From positions 660,058 to 724,057 of the forward strand of contig NZ_LT606946.1 of the NCBI RefSeq assembly GCF_900095175.1: DNA of 64,000 bases, written 5' to 3'. The notes below the pieces were generated by a model. That model had not been told where the DNA came from and made no database searches. It was given only the letters and a program-made list of their open reading frames with translations. The number at the start of each line of letters is the position of its first letter. Position 1 is the stretch's first letter. A program made the position numbers and the translations under genes. Positions 9,295 to 18,492 of this stretch are shown piece after piece. This stretch comes from Polynucleobacter necessarius. GTDB lineage: Bacteria > Pseudomonadota > Gammaproteobacteria > Burkholderiales > Burkholderiaceae.

Positions 9295-9349
9295 TTGTCG
9301 TGACACTGCTTTATCCCACGACAAGCGTAAAAACCATGTGGCTTTTACG
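9295..9349 (+). promoter_or_regulatory. Double stem-loop in the pnp leader
   Basis: Two adjacent inverted repeats precede pnp. TTGTCGTG (9295-9302) pairs with CACGACAA (9317-9324) across a 14-base loop. CGTAAAA (9326-9332) and CC (9334-9335) pair with GG (9340-9341) and TTTTACG (9343-9349). In E. coli the pnp leader forms a stem-loop cut by RNase III and then degraded by PNPase as autoregulation. The same function here is inferred from position and structure. Confidence 0.5.
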
Positions 9350-9372
9350 TGAACAATTTGGAGAAGATCAGA

Positions 9373-11541
9373 ATGACGATGTTTAAAAAAGTAGTAAAAA
9401 CGTTTCAATGGGGTAACCATCAAGTCACTATGGAAACAGGCGAGATCGCTCGCCAATCTGGTGGTGCTGTCATCGTTAACGTTGATGACACAGTAGTAAT
9501 GGGCACAGTAGTTGCCTCTAAATCAGCTAAGCCAGGGCAGTCATTTTTCCCATTGACTGTTGATTACCTCGAAAAAACTTACGCCGCAGGAAAAATTCCT
9601 GGTGGCTTCTTCCGCCGTGAAGGCCGTCCATCAGAAGGCGAGACATTGATCTCCCGCTTGATCGATCGTCCATTGCGTCCATTGTTTCCAGAAGGCTTCT
9701 TAAACGAAGTTCAGGTAGTGGTGCATGTGTTGTCTATCAACCCAGATGTGCCTGCTGATATTCCTGCGCTGATCGCTGCTTCTGCAGCTTTGGCAGTTTC
9801 AGGTATTCCATTTGCTGGCCCAGTTGGCGCAGCACGTGTTGGTTGCGCTAACGGTCAGTACCTCTTGAACCCAACTCGTACAGAGCAAGCTACTAGCGAA
9901 ATGGATTTAATCGTTGCCGGTACGCAAGCTGCTGTATTGATGGTTGAGTCAGAAGCCAATCAGTTGTCAGAAGAAGTAATGTTGGGTGCGGTTGTATACG
10001 GTCATGACCAAATGCAAACTGCGATCAACGCTATTAATGATTTAGTGCGTGAAGCTGGCAAGCCAGAGTGGGATTGGACTGCTGCTCCTAAAGATGAGCC
10101 ATTCATTGCTAAGGTCACTGCATTGGCTGAAGCGCCATTGCGCGAGGCTTATCAGATTCGTCAAAAGGGTGCTCGTTCAGACAAGCTTAAAGAAATTACT
10201 AAAGAAGTAATGGCTAAGTTATCTGAAGAGGGTGATGTTGACGCTGTTGCCGTTAACGACATCCTGTTTGAAATCGAAGCGAAGATTGTTCGTAGCCAGA
10301 TTTTGAATGGCGAGCCACGTATTGATGGCCGCGATACCCGTACTGTTCGTCCGATCGAAATTCGTAATGGTGTATTGCCACGCACACACGGTTCAGTATT
10401 GTTTACCCGTGGTGAAACACAGGCTCTTGTAGTAGCTACTTTAGGCACTGCACGCGATGAGCAGATCATTGACGCGCTTGAAGGTGAGTATCGTGATCGT
10501 TTCATGTTCCACTACAACATGCCTCCGTTCGCTACTGGCGAAACAGGTCGTGTAGGTAGCTCTAAGCGTCGTGAAATTGGTCACGGCCGTTTGGCTAAAC
10601 GTGCTTTGATTCCAGTACTGCCAAGCGCAGAAGATTTTGCGTACAGCATTCGTGTGGTTTCAGAAATCACTGAGTCCAATGGTTCCTCTTCAATGGCTTC
10701 TGTTTGCGGCGGCTGTTTAGCCATGATGGATGCTGGTGTTCCAGTGAAGGCGCACGTTGCTGGTGTTGCAATGGGCTTGATTTTGGATGGCAACCGTTTT
10801 GCAGTGTTGACAGACATCTTGGGTGACGAAGATCACTTAGGCGATATGGACTTCAAGGTAGCGGGTACTGCTAACGGTATTACCGCTCTTCAAATGGACA
10901 TTAAAGTTCAAGGCATCACTAAAGAAATTATGCAAGTTGCATTGGCTCAAGCTAAAGAAGGTCGTTTGCACATTGTGAGCAAGATGCAAGAAGCAATGGG
11001 TTCAGTTCGCACTGAATTGTCTGCACATGCTCCACGCATGGTTTCTTTCAAGATTCATCCAGACAAGATTCGTGAAGTAATCGGTAAGGGCGGCGCAACA
11101 ATTCAAGCCTTGACTAAAGAAACTGGTTGCAGCATCGACATTAAAGATGACGGTACGGTAACAATCGCTTCTACTTCTGCTGAAGGTATGGCTGAAGCAA
11201 AAGCACGTATCGAAGGCATTACTGCTGAAGCTGAAGTAGGCAAGATCTACGAAGGCCCAGTTGTGAAGTTGCTCGAGTTCGGTGCTTTAGTAAATATTCT
11301 TCCAGGTAAAGACGGTCTCTTGCACATCTCTGAAATCTCTAATGAGCGTGTAAAAGAAGTTAAAGATTATTTAGCAGAAGGCCAAGTAGTGCGCGTGAAG
11401 TTGTTAGCTGCTGATGAGCGCGGTCGTTTGCGTTTGTCTCTCAAAGCTGCAATGGCTGATGAGGGTGGCACGATTGCTCCGTTAGCTGGCGCAACCGAGG
11501 CTACTGCTGAAGCGACTCCTGCATCTGGCGAAACTGCTTAA
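9373..11541 (+). CDS. pnp: Polyribonucleotide nucleotidyltransferase (PNPase)
   Basis: PNPase degrades RNA 3' to 5' by phosphorolysis and works in the degradosome. From ATG 9373 the protein is 722 residues. It has two RNase PH-like domains, with the conserved [20 protein letters not shown] segment in the first. A C-terminal KH domain ([15 protein letters not shown], about residues 565-580) and an S1 domain ([18 protein letters not shown]) follow. GGAG at 9360-9363 favours ATG 9373 over the GTG at 9349 or ATG 9379. The leader contains two stem-loops that may mediate autoregulation. The short tail is rich in Ala and Thr, as in relatives. Confidence 0.97.
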   Translation: MTMFKKVVKTFQWGNHQVTMETGEIARQSGGAVIVNVDDTVVMGTVVASKSAKPGQSFFPLTVDYLEKTYAAGKIPGGFFRREGRPSEGETLISRLIDRPLRPLFPEGFLNEVQVVVHVLSINPDVPADIPALIAASAALAVSGIPFAGPVGAARVGCANGQYLLNPTRTEQATSEMDLIVAGTQAAVLMVESEANQLSEEVMLGAVVYGHDQMQTAINAINDLVREAGKPEWDWTAAPKDEPFIAKVTALAEAPLREAYQIRQKGARSDKLKEITKEVMAKLSEEGDVDAVAVNDILFEIEAKIVRSQILNGEPRIDGRDTRTVRPIEIRNGVLPRTHGSVLFTRGETQALVVATLGTARDEQIIDALEGEYRDRFMFHYNMPPFATGETGRVGSSKRREIGHGRLAKRALIPVLPSAEDFAYSIRVVSEITESNGSSSMASVCGGCLAMMDAGVPVKAHVAGVAMGLILDGNRFAVLTDILGDEDHLGDMDFKVAGTANGITALQMDIKVQGITKEIMQVALAQAKEGRLHIVSKMQEAMGSVRTELSAHAPRMVSFKIHPDKIREVIGKGGATIQALTKETGCSIDIKDDGTVTIASTSAEGMAEAKARIEGITAEAEVGKIYEGPVVKLLEFGALVNILPGKDGLLHISEISNERVKEVKDYLAEGQVVRVKLLAADERGRLRLSLKAAMADEGGTIAPLAGATEATAEATPASGETA

Positions 11542-11566
11542 GTAAAGTAAGCGAGCGGGAGTTCAT

Positions 11567-12508
11567 ATGCGCGTAATGGAAATCAAAGAGTTTGGCGCAC
11601 CAGAAATGCCGGTGTCTGCCACTCGTCCTGACCCAGTAGCTCCGGCTGCTGGTACGGGTGAGATTTTGATTAAGGTAATTGCTGCTGGGATTAATCGCCC
11701 GGACGTTTTGCAACGCAAAGGTCATTACCCAGTTCCAGCGGGTGCATCTGATATTCCTGGTCTCGAAGTGGCTGGCGAGATTGTCGGCGGCGACTTAGCT
11801 CACGCTAATAATCTGTTTGGTCTCAAGATTGGTGATAAGGTTTGTGCGCTTGTGCAAGGCGGTGGTTACGCAGAATTGTGTACTGCCCCCATTGCCCAAT
11901 GCTTGCCTTACCCAAAAGGATTTACCGATCAAGAAGCAGCCTCATTGCCTGAAACTTTGCTAGTGCAAGGTGGCTCGAGCGGTATTGGTGTGACTGCTAT
12001 TTTGATTGCTAAGGCTTTAGGTCACAAAGTATTTGTGACTGCCGGTACCGATGAGAAGTGCGCTGCTTGCCTAGCTTTAGGTGCTGACTTGACGATCAAT
12101 TACAAGACACAAGATTTTGTAGAAGAAGTAAAGAAAGCTACAGATGGCAAAGGCGTCAATGTAGTGCTCGACATGGTCACTGGTACCTACGTACAAAAGG
12201 AAATTGATTGCTTAGCTGATGATGGCTGCATTGTGATTATTGCGATCATGGGCGGATCAAAGGCTGAAGTAAATACCGGACAAATTTTGCGTCGTCGTTT
12301 AACCATTACTGGTTCTACCTTGCGCCCACGTCCAGTGTCATTTAAGAAGCAAATTACTCAGCAGTTGCATGCGCGTATCTGGCCTTTGTTAGATGCAGGC
12401 AAGTTAAAGCCAGTGATTTATAAAACATTCACCTTGGACCAAGCTGCTGATGCCCATCGTTTGATGGAGTCTTCTGAGCACGTTGGCAAGATTGTGTTAA
12501 CTGTTTAA
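11567..12508 (+). CDS. NAD(P)H quinone oxidoreductase (zeta-crystallin/PIG3 type) with an internal deletion
   Basis: This MDR-superfamily protein (313 aa) has the N-terminal GroES-like domain (ITAAGINRPDVLQRKGHYP-like segment) and a Rossmann domain with GGSSGIGVTA. It resembles NADPH:quinone oxidoreductases. Relatives carry about 18-20 residues (a helix of the type FFTVWSNVFDRA...GE) between SLPET and TLLVQGG. Here SLPETLLVQGG is joined directly near 11948-11960. The frame stays open, but the missing helix links the catalytic and cofactor domains, so activity is doubtful. The gene lies between pnp and tpiA with a good ribosome binding site (GCGGGAG). Family call sure, functionality uncertain. 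Confidence 0.8.
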   Translation: MRVMEIKEFGAPEMPVSATRPDPVAPAAGTGEILIKVIAAGINRPDVLQRKGHYPVPAGASDIPGLEVAGEIVGGDLAHANNLFGLKIGDKVCALVQGGGYAELCTAPIAQCLPYPKGFTDQEAASLPETLLVQGGSSGIGVTAILIAKALGHKVFVTAGTDEKCAACLALGADLTINYKTQDFVEEVKKATDGKGVNVVLDMVTGTYVQKEIDCLADDGCIVIIAIMGGSKAEVNTGQILRRRLTITGSTLRPRPVSFKKQITQQLHARIWPLLDAGKLKPVIYKTFTLDQAADAHRLMESSEHVGKIVLTV

Positions 12509-12525
12509 GTATTGAGCCAGATTTA

Positions 12526-13284
12526 ATGCGTCCACTCACTGTTATCGGCAACTGGAAAATGAATGGCAGTCTTGCAAGCAACGCAGACTGGGTCAAGACC
12601 GTTTGCCGTGGCATGGAGCAGGGAATGCCTGCAGGTCGCAAGTATGCGGTGTGCGTTCCTGCCCCTTACTTAGCGCAGTGTGGCGATTTAATTCGTGATT
12701 ACTCATTGGCTTTTTTAAGCTTGGGTGCTCAGGATGTATCGGCTTATGCTGCTGGCGCGTATACGGGCGAGGTTGCAGCCTCTATGCTGAAAGAGTTGAA
12801 TTGCGCTTATGTGATTGTTGGCCACTCTGAGCGTCGCCAATATCATCGGGAGGCGGATGAGCAGGTTGCTGAGAAAGCCCTTCAGGTACTCGACAACGGC
12901 ATGATCCCAGTAATTTGTGTCGGTGAGTCTGCTGATGAGCGTAACTCTGGTCGTGAGGTTGAGGTAGTGCGAGGTCAAATCTCAAAGCAAGTCGCTATTT
13001 TGCAAGACCGTTTGGCTGACTGCCTAATTGCTTATGAGCCTATTTGGGCTATTGGTACCGGTAAGGTGGCAAGCGCTCAGATGGCCCAAGATATGCATCG
13101 AGCAATCCGCTTGCAGTTAGCGGAGTTCGATAAGGATGTAGCTTCCCACGTGGGAATTTTGTATGGCGGCAGTGTTAAACCTGATAATGCCGTTGAACTG
13201 TTTGCAATGCCGGATATTGATGGCGGATTGATTGGGGGCGCTTCATTGAACCCACAAGATTTTCTGGCCACTTGTCAGGCCTAG
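12526..13284 (+). CDS. tpiA: Triosephosphate isomerase
   Basis: This glycolytic and gluconeogenic enzyme interconverts dihydroxyacetone phosphate and glyceraldehyde 3-phosphate. The 252-residue TIM barrel has the catalytic Lys11 in GNWKMNG, the His of VGHSERR (about residue 97) and the Glu of AYEPIWAIGTG (about 168), as well as the phosphate-binding GGSVKP and GGLIGGASL loops. It begins 17 bases after the preceding quinone oxidoreductase and is followed by secG. The tpiA-secG-tRNA-Leu-nuo order is common in betaproteobacteria. Confidence 0.97.
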   Translation: MRPLTVIGNWKMNGSLASNADWVKTVCRGMEQGMPAGRKYAVCVPAPYLAQCGDLIRDYSLAFLSLGAQDVSAYAAGAYTGEVAASMLKELNCAYVIVGHSERRQYHREADEQVAEKALQVLDNGMIPVICVGESADERNSGREVEVVRGQISKQVAILQDRLADCLIAYEPIWAIGTGKVASAQMAQDMHRAIRLQLAEFDKDVASHVGILYGGSVKPDNAVELFAMPDIDGGLIGGASLNPQDFLATCQA

Positions 13285-13306
13285 ATTTTTTATTTGGAGA
13301 TAAGCC

Positions 13307-13648
13307 ATGGAATGGTTTAAGACTTTATTGATCGTTTTGCAGGTAATTTCAGCTTTGGCTGTGATCTTGCTTGTGTTGTTACAGCAAGGTAAGGGCGCCG
13401 ATATGGGGGCTGCATTTGGTTCTGGATCCTCGGCTAGTCTGTTTGGCGCCAGTGGTTCAGCCAATTTCCTATCCCACACAACTGCTATTTTTGCGGCAGT
13501 CTTTTTTGTCTGCACTTTAGGCATTACTTGGATTGGAAATAAAAAGGAAGTTAGCCCTGGAATTTTGTCTGGCACAGTAGCGCCGGTTGTGGCTCCAGCG
13601 CCAGCTCCTCCAGCCCAGGATCCGACTAAGCCGGCTGTTCCAAAGTAA
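13307..13648 (+). CDS. secG: Preprotein translocase subunit SecG
   Basis: SecG is the small integral membrane partner of SecYE that helps protein export. The 113-residue protein has two membrane helices (about residues 4-22 and 55-75) around a Gly/Ser-rich loop (QQGKGADMGAAFGSGSS). A Pro/Ala-rich C-terminal tail follows. TTGGAGA precedes ATG 13307. No defects were seen. Confidence 0.93.
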   Translation: MEWFKTLLIVLQVISALAVILLVLLQQGKGADMGAAFGSGSSASLFGASGSANFLSHTTAIFAAVFFVCTLGITWIGNKKEVSPGILSGTVAPVVAPAPAPPAQDPTKPAVPK

Positions 13649-13734
13649 AAAAAGTAGGTTTTAAGCACTCAGTACCCCTGTTTTTGGGGTAACTCAGTGG
13701 TGCAATGCAGTAAAATTGATGGGTTTTACAAGAT

Positions 13735-13819
13735 GCCGACGTGGTGAAATTGGTAGACACGCTATCTTGAGGGGGTAGTGGCTTAGGCTGTGCGAGTTCG
13801 AGTCTCGCCGTCGGCACCA
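13735..13819 (+). tRNA. tRNA-Leu (anticodon GAG)
   Basis: An 85-base class II tRNA. Acceptor strands GCCGACG (13735-13741) and CGTCGGC pair fully, and the gene encodes ACCA at the 3' end. The anticodon stem CTATC/GGTAG encloses loop TTGAGGG, giving anticodon GAG, which reads CUU and CUC. The T-arm carries GAGTTCGAGTCTC and there is a long variable arm as expected for tRNA-Leu. It lies between secG and nuoA. It would read several of the CTT codons in the leuA leader peptide. Confidence 0.97.
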
Positions 13820-13928
13820 AATTGTAGAATTTGTAGGGGTTTATGCTGTAAATCAAGGTTTTGTGTACCGGAATAATTGATAATTTGTGGCTAATTAGGA
13901 CTTACCAGACGAACGACTTAGGGCCATT

Positions 13929-14288
13929 TTGAATCTCGCTAACTACTTTCCCGTTCTGCTTTTCATCCTCGTAGGTATTGGGGTGGGTTTAGTCCCCATG
14001 TTCCTCGGAAAAATCTTGGCTCCTTCGAAGCCAGACGCTGAAAAACTGTCTCCATATGAGTGTGGTTTTGAAGCCTTCGAAGATGCGCGTATGAAATTTG
14101 ATGTGCGCTACTACCTTATTGCCATTTTATTTATCTTATTTGACTTAGAAACTGCCTTTCTGTTCCCGTGGGGTGTGGCTTTGCGTGACATTGGCTGGTT
14201 TGGCTACGCTTCCATGGTGATTTTCTTATTGGAATTCATTGTGGGCTTTGTGTACATCTGGAAAAAGGGCGCTCTCGACTGGGAGTGA
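13929..14288 (+). CDS. nuoA: NADH-quinone oxidoreductase subunit A
   Basis: This is a membrane subunit of complex I at the junction with the quinone site. The 119-residue protein has three transmembrane helices and the conserved [15 protein letters not shown] loop and [19 protein letters not shown] segment. It starts with TTG at 13929; no ATG is available before conserved sequence. It opens the 14-gene nuo operon, with the nuoB ribosome binding site embedded in its stop region. Confidence 0.96.
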
Positions 14289-14293
14289 TCGAT

Positions 14294-14776
14294 ATGGCAT
14301 TAGAAGGCGTTCTCAAAGAAGGATTTGTTACCACTACTGCAGACCAGTTAATTAACTGGACGCGTAACGGCTCTCTATGGCCCATGACTTTTGGTCTTGC
14401 TTGCTGCGCTGTAGAAATGATGCATGCGGGCGCTTCCCGTTATGACTTAGATCGATTTGGTGTGGTTTTCCGCCCATCTCCACGTCAATCAGACTTGATG
14501 ATTGTGGCTGGTACCTTGTGTAACAAGATGGCTCCGGCCCTTCGTAAGGTCTATGACCAAATGCCTGAGCCACGCTGGGTAATCTCCATGGGCTCTTGTG
14601 CCAATGGAGGTGGTTATTACCATAACTCGTATTCAGTAGTTCGCGGTTGTGACCGTATCGTGCCAGTGGATATCTATGTTCCTGGTTGCCCCCCAACTGC
14701 AGAAGCGTTGATCTACGGAATCATTCAGTTGCAATCCAAGATCGCTCGTACTAGCACGATTGCGCGGAAGGCTTAA
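14294..14776 (+). CDS. nuoB: NADH-quinone oxidoreductase subunit B
   Basis: This is the peripheral-arm subunit that holds the terminal iron-sulfur cluster N2, next to the quinone site. The 160-residue product has the tandem cysteines of LACCAVEM (Cys37-Cys38), MGSCANGGG and [10 protein letters not shown] as cluster ligands. The frame is open from GTG 14285, but ATG 14294 fits the GGGAG ribosome binding site and family length better. Confidence 0.97.
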
Positions 14777-14779
14777 ATC

Positions 14780-15379
14780 ATGTCAGATCGTTTAGTTCAA
14801 CTCGCCGCCAATCTAGAAAAAGTTTTAGGTAAGCGCGCTCAGTCAATTGAAATCGCTTTGGGTGAAGTTACTGTTGTTGTAAATGCAGATACTTATTTTG
14901 AATCTGCCATGTTGTTACGCGATGACCCTTCCTTGGCTTTTGAGCAATTGATTGATTTATGCGGTGTAGATTATCAAGACTACCGTGAAGGGCAGTGGGG
15001 CGGTCAGCGCTTTGGCGTTGTCTCACATCTTTTGTCCATTGCCCATAACTGGCGTTTGCGTGTACGTGTATTCGCACCAGAAGATGCGTATCCAGTGGTT
15101 GCTTCACTAACTCCGGTTTGGGCTGCTGCTAACTGGTTTGAGCGTGAGGCGTTTGACCTCTACGGCATCTTGTTTGATGGTCATGAAGATTTACGTCGTA
15201 TCTTGACTGATTACGGTTTCATCGGCCATCCGTTTAGAAAAGATTTCCCAATCTCTGGAAACGTAGAAATGCGCTATGACCCAGAGTTAAAGCGTGTGGT
15301 GTATCAGCCTGTCACGATTGAAGCGCGTGAAATTACACCGCGTATCGTGCGTGAAGAGCAGTACGGAGGTCCGGTTTAA
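14780..15379 (+). CDS. nuoC: NADH-quinone oxidoreductase subunit C
   Basis: This hydrophilic 30-kDa-type subunit (199 aa) lies in the quinone-binding connecting module. Conserved landmarks include [33 protein letters not shown] sequence near residues 115-145 and [11 protein letters not shown]. It is separate from nuoD, unlike the fused NuoCD of E. coli, as usual in betaproteobacteria. It lies 3 bases after nuoB. Confidence 0.97.
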   Translation: MSDRLVQLAANLEKVLGKRAQSIEIALGEVTVVVNADTYFESAMLLRDDPSLAFEQLIDLCGVDYQDYREGQWGGQRFGVVSHLLSIAHNWRLRVRVFAPEDAYPVVASLTPVWAAANWFEREAFDLYGILFDGHEDLRRILTDYGFIGHPFRKDFPISGNVEMRYDPELKRVVYQPVTIEAREITPRIVREEQYGGPV

Positions 15380-15382
15380 GTC

Positions 15383-16636
15383 ATGGCACAAATTAAGAAC
15401 TACACCCTCAATTTCGGTCCTCAGCATCCTGCGGCACACGGCGTATTGCGTCTAGTGTTAGAGCTTGATGGTGAGGTAATTCAGCGCGCTGATCCGCACA
15501 TTGGTTTATTGCATCGCGCTACAGAAAAATTAGCAGAGACGCGTACCTGGATTCAGAACGTTCCTTACATGGATCGCCTGGACTATGTATCAATGATGTC
15601 CAATGAACATGCTTACGTGATGGCGATTGAAAAATTGCTGCAAGTAGATGTGCCTTTGCGTGCCCAGTACATCCGTGTGATGTACGACGAATTAACCCGT
15701 TTACTCAATCACCTCTTATGGATTGGTTGTCACGGTTTGGACGTTGGTGCAATGGCTGTGTTCTTGTACGCCTTCCGCGATCGTGAAGATATTTTTGATA
15801 TGTACGAAGCCGTTTCAGGCGCTCGTATGCTTGCTGCTTACTATCGTCCAGGTGGTGTCTATCGCGACCTGCCAACGCAAATGACTCAATACTCCAAGTC
15901 AAAGATTCGCAGTGCTTCTGCAATCAAGCGTTTGAATGAAAACCGTAGCGGTACTTTGCTCGACTTCATTGAGCAGTTCTCAAATGGTTTTGATGCCAAC
16001 GTAGATGAGTATTGCAATCTCTTAACGGATAACCGTATTTGGAAGCAACGTTTAGTAGGTATTGGCGTTGTTTCACCTGAGCGTGCTTTGCAACTCGGTT
16101 TCACGGGCCCAATGTTGCGTGGTTCTGGTATTGAGTGGGACTTGCGTAAAAAGCAACCTTACGAAACTTACGACAAACTCGACTTTGATATTCCGGTTGG
16201 CGTGAATGGTGACTCTTATGATCGCTATTTAGTCCGCATGGAAGAAATGCGTCAATCGAATCGCATCATTAAGCAGTGCGTGGCTTGGCTCAAGGCAAAC
16301 GATGGCCCTGTCATGAGTGATAACCATAAAGTATCTCCGCCAAAGCGCGTAGATATGAAGACCAATATGGAAGAGTTGATTCACCATTTCAAACTCTTTA
16401 CTGAAGGTATGCACGTGCCTGATGGCGAGGCTTACTCTGCGGTTGAGCATCCAAAAGGTGAGTTTGGTATCTATTTGATTTCTGATGGCGCCAATAAACC
16501 TTACCGTATGAAAATTCGTGCGCCAGGATTTGTACATTTGTCCGCGATGGATGAGATGTCACGTGGCCACATGTTGGCCGATGCCGTAACCATTATTGGT
16601 ACCCAAGATATCGTGTTCGGGGAGATTGACCGCTAA
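15383..16636 (+). CDS. nuoD: NADH-quinone oxidoreductase subunit D
   Basis: This 49-kDa-type subunit (417 aa) forms the quinone-binding cavity with NuoB. It starts [19 protein letters not shown], carrying the conserved His of the quinone pocket. It continues with [22 protein letters not shown] and the C-terminal [22 protein letters not shown]. It is evolutionarily related to NiFe-hydrogenase large subunits but lacks their cysteines. The frame is intact. Confidence 0.98.
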   Translation: MAQIKNYTLNFGPQHPAAHGVLRLVLELDGEVIQRADPHIGLLHRATEKLAETRTWIQNVPYMDRLDYVSMMSNEHAYVMAIEKLLQVDVPLRAQYIRVMYDELTRLLNHLLWIGCHGLDVGAMAVFLYAFRDREDIFDMYEAVSGARMLAAYYRPGGVYRDLPTQMTQYSKSKIRSASAIKRLNENRSGTLLDFIEQFSNGFDANVDEYCNLLTDNRIWKQRLVGIGVVSPERALQLGFTGPMLRGSGIEWDLRKKQPYETYDKLDFDIPVGVNGDSYDRYLVRMEEMRQSNRIIKQCVAWLKANDGPVMSDNHKVSPPKRVDMKTNMEELIHHFKLFTEGMHVPDGEAYSAVEHPKGEFGIYLISDGANKPYRMKIRAPGFVHLSAMDEMSRGHMLADAVTIIGTQDIVFGEIDR

Positions 16637-16659
16637 TACAGCGCGCCAAGGATGAATTC

Positions 16660-17166
16660 ATGACAACAACTCTTCAACTATCTGACAAAACGCTCGCAGA
16701 CATTGCACGCAATGTCGCGAAATATCCTCCAGAGCAAAAGCAATCTGCTGTGATGGCTTCCTTAATTGCTGCTCAAACTGAGGCAGGTTGGGTTTCGCCT
16801 GAGGTAATTGAGACAGTCGCCCAGATTTTAGAAATGCCAACCATTGCGGTGGATGAGGTAGCTACTTTCTACAATATGTATGACACCAAGCCGATTGGTA
16901 AGTACAAATTAGTAATTTGCACAAACCTACCTTGCCAGTTAACTCATGGTGAAGCTGCTGCAACGTATTTAAAAGAAACATTAGGCATCGGCTATAACGA
17001 GACAACTCCTTGTGGCACATTCACCTTGAAAGAGGGTGAGTGCATGGGTGTTTGTGGAGACTCTCCAGTAATGCTGGTCAATAACAAGCGTATGTGTAGC
17101 TTCATGAGTAAAGAAAAGATTGATGCTCTATTAAATGAACTCCGTGCTGAAGGGAAAGCAGTATGA
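16660..17166 (+). CDS. nuoE: NADH-quinone oxidoreductase subunit E
   Basis: This is the 24-kDa-type subunit of the NADH-oxidising module, 168 residues. The thioredoxin-like domain has the four [2Fe-2S] N1a ligands in CTNLPC and CMGVCGDSP. It overlaps nuoF by four bases (ATGA), which suggests coupled translation with its structural partner. Confidence 0.97.
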   Translation: MTTTLQLSDKTLADIARNVAKYPPEQKQSAVMASLIAAQTEAGWVSPEVIETVAQILEMPTIAVDEVATFYNMYDTKPIGKYKLVICTNLPCQLTHGEAAATYLKETLGIGYNETTPCGTFTLKEGECMGVCGDSPVMLVNNKRMCSFMSKEKIDALLNELRAEGKAV

Positions 17167-18461
17167 CCAGCTTGCACGATAGACACATTAAGCCTTTAAT
17201 CCTTGCTGGATTAAATGGTGAGAACTGGCGTTTAAAAGATTATGAAAGCCGTGGCGGATATCAACAGCTGCGTCGCATTATTAATGACAAAGTCGCACCG
17301 GATGCGATCATTGCTGAATTAAAAGCATCATCTTTACGTGGTCGTGGAGGCGCAGGCTTCCCAACAGGGTTGAAGTGGAGCTTTATGCCCCGTCAATTCC
17401 CTGGCCAAAAGTATTTAGTTTGTAATAGTGACGAAGGTGAGCCGGGTACATTTAAAGACCGCGACATCATGCGTTACAACCCACATGCCTTGATTGAGGG
17501 CATGATTATTGGTGCCTACACTATGGGCATTACTGTGGGCTACAACTATATCCACGGTGAAATTTGGGAAGTCTATTCCCGTTTCGAGGAAGCGCTTGAG
17601 GAAGCTCGTGCTGCTGGATATCTTGGCGACAAGATCATGGGTAGCGATTTCAACTTCCAATTGCATGCTGCTCCAGGTTGGGGTGCATATATCTGCGGTG
17701 AAGAGACTGCGCTTTTAGAGTCGCTTGAAGGTAAGAAGGGTCAGCCTCGCTTTAAGCCACCATTCCCTGCAAGCTTTGGTTTGTATGGCAAGCCAACCAC
17801 GATCAATAACACTGAAACTTTTGCCGCTGTGCCATTCATCATGGCAATCGGTGGTCCAGCGTATTTAGAGTTGGGCAAGCCAAATAACGGTGGTACGAAG
17901 ATTTTCTCTATCTCTGGCGACGTTACTTATCCAGGTAACTATGAGATTCCATTAGGCACCCCGTTTGCTGATTTATTGAAGCTTGCTGGCGGTATGCGTG
18001 ATGGCATTCCATTGAAGGCAGTTATTCCTGGTGGATCTTCTTCCCCAGTGATTCCGGGTGCCGAGATGATGACTCTCACGATGGATTACGACAGCATTGC
18101 CAAAGCAGGTTCGATGTTGGGATCTGGTGCCGTGATTGTGATGAATGAAACCCGTTGTATGGTTCGTGCCTTGGAGCGCTTATCTTATTTCTATCACGAA
18201 GAATCATGTGGTCAGTGCACCCCATGTCGTGAGGGTACTGGCTGGTTATGGCGCATCGTTCATCGTATTGAGCATGGCGAAGGTCGTCCAGAAGATTTGG
18301 ATTTATTAAACGATGTAGCGGCAAACATTCAGGGTCGCACGATTTGCGCTCTAGGTGATGCGGCTGCTATGCCGGTTCGTGGCATGTTGAAACATTACAT
18401 GGATGAATTTGCGTATCACGTAGAACATAAGCGCTGCTTAGATTCTGCAAAACCTTTATAA
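17163..18461 (+). CDS. nuoF: NADH-quinone oxidoreductase subunit F
   Basis: This 51-kDa-type subunit (432 aa) binds NADH, FMN and the [4Fe-4S] cluster N3, where electrons enter complex I. The glycine-rich nucleotide loop [13 protein letters not shown] lies near residue 60. The FMN-site segment [17 protein letters not shown] and the N3 ligands in [15 protein letters not shown], with a later Cys in GRTICALGD, are present. The frame is intact. Confidence 0.98.
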   Translation: MTSLHDRHIKPLILAGLNGENWRLKDYESRGGYQQLRRIINDKVAPDAIIAELKASSLRGRGGAGFPTGLKWSFMPRQFPGQKYLVCNSDEGEPGTFKDRDIMRYNPHALIEGMIIGAYTMGITVGYNYIHGEIWEVYSRFEEALEEARAAGYLGDKIMGSDFNFQLHAAPGWGAYICGEETALLESLEGKKGQPRFKPPFPASFGLYGKPTTINNTETFAAVPFIMAIGGPAYLELGKPNNGGTKIFSISGDVTYPGNYEIPLGTPFADLLKLAGGMRDGIPLKAVIPGGSSSPVIPGAEMMTLTMDYDSIAKAGSMLGSGAVIVMNETRCMVRALERLSYFYHEESCGQCTPCREGTGWLWRIVHRIEHGEGRPEDLDLLNDVAANIQGRTICALGDAAAMPVRGMLKHYMDEFAYHVEHKRCLDSAKPL

Positions 18462-18492
18462 GACATTGAGCACGGGACATCTTAAAGTGAGC

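Noticed and set aside
13243-13668. Minus-strand open frame of 141 codons opposite secG
   Set aside because: It is antisense to secG, and its low-complexity composition mirrors the Ala/Pro-rich secG tail.
13673-13691. TACCCC/GGGGTA hairpin after secG as a terminator
   Set aside because: The stem is short and no T-tract follows it, so termination is not supported.
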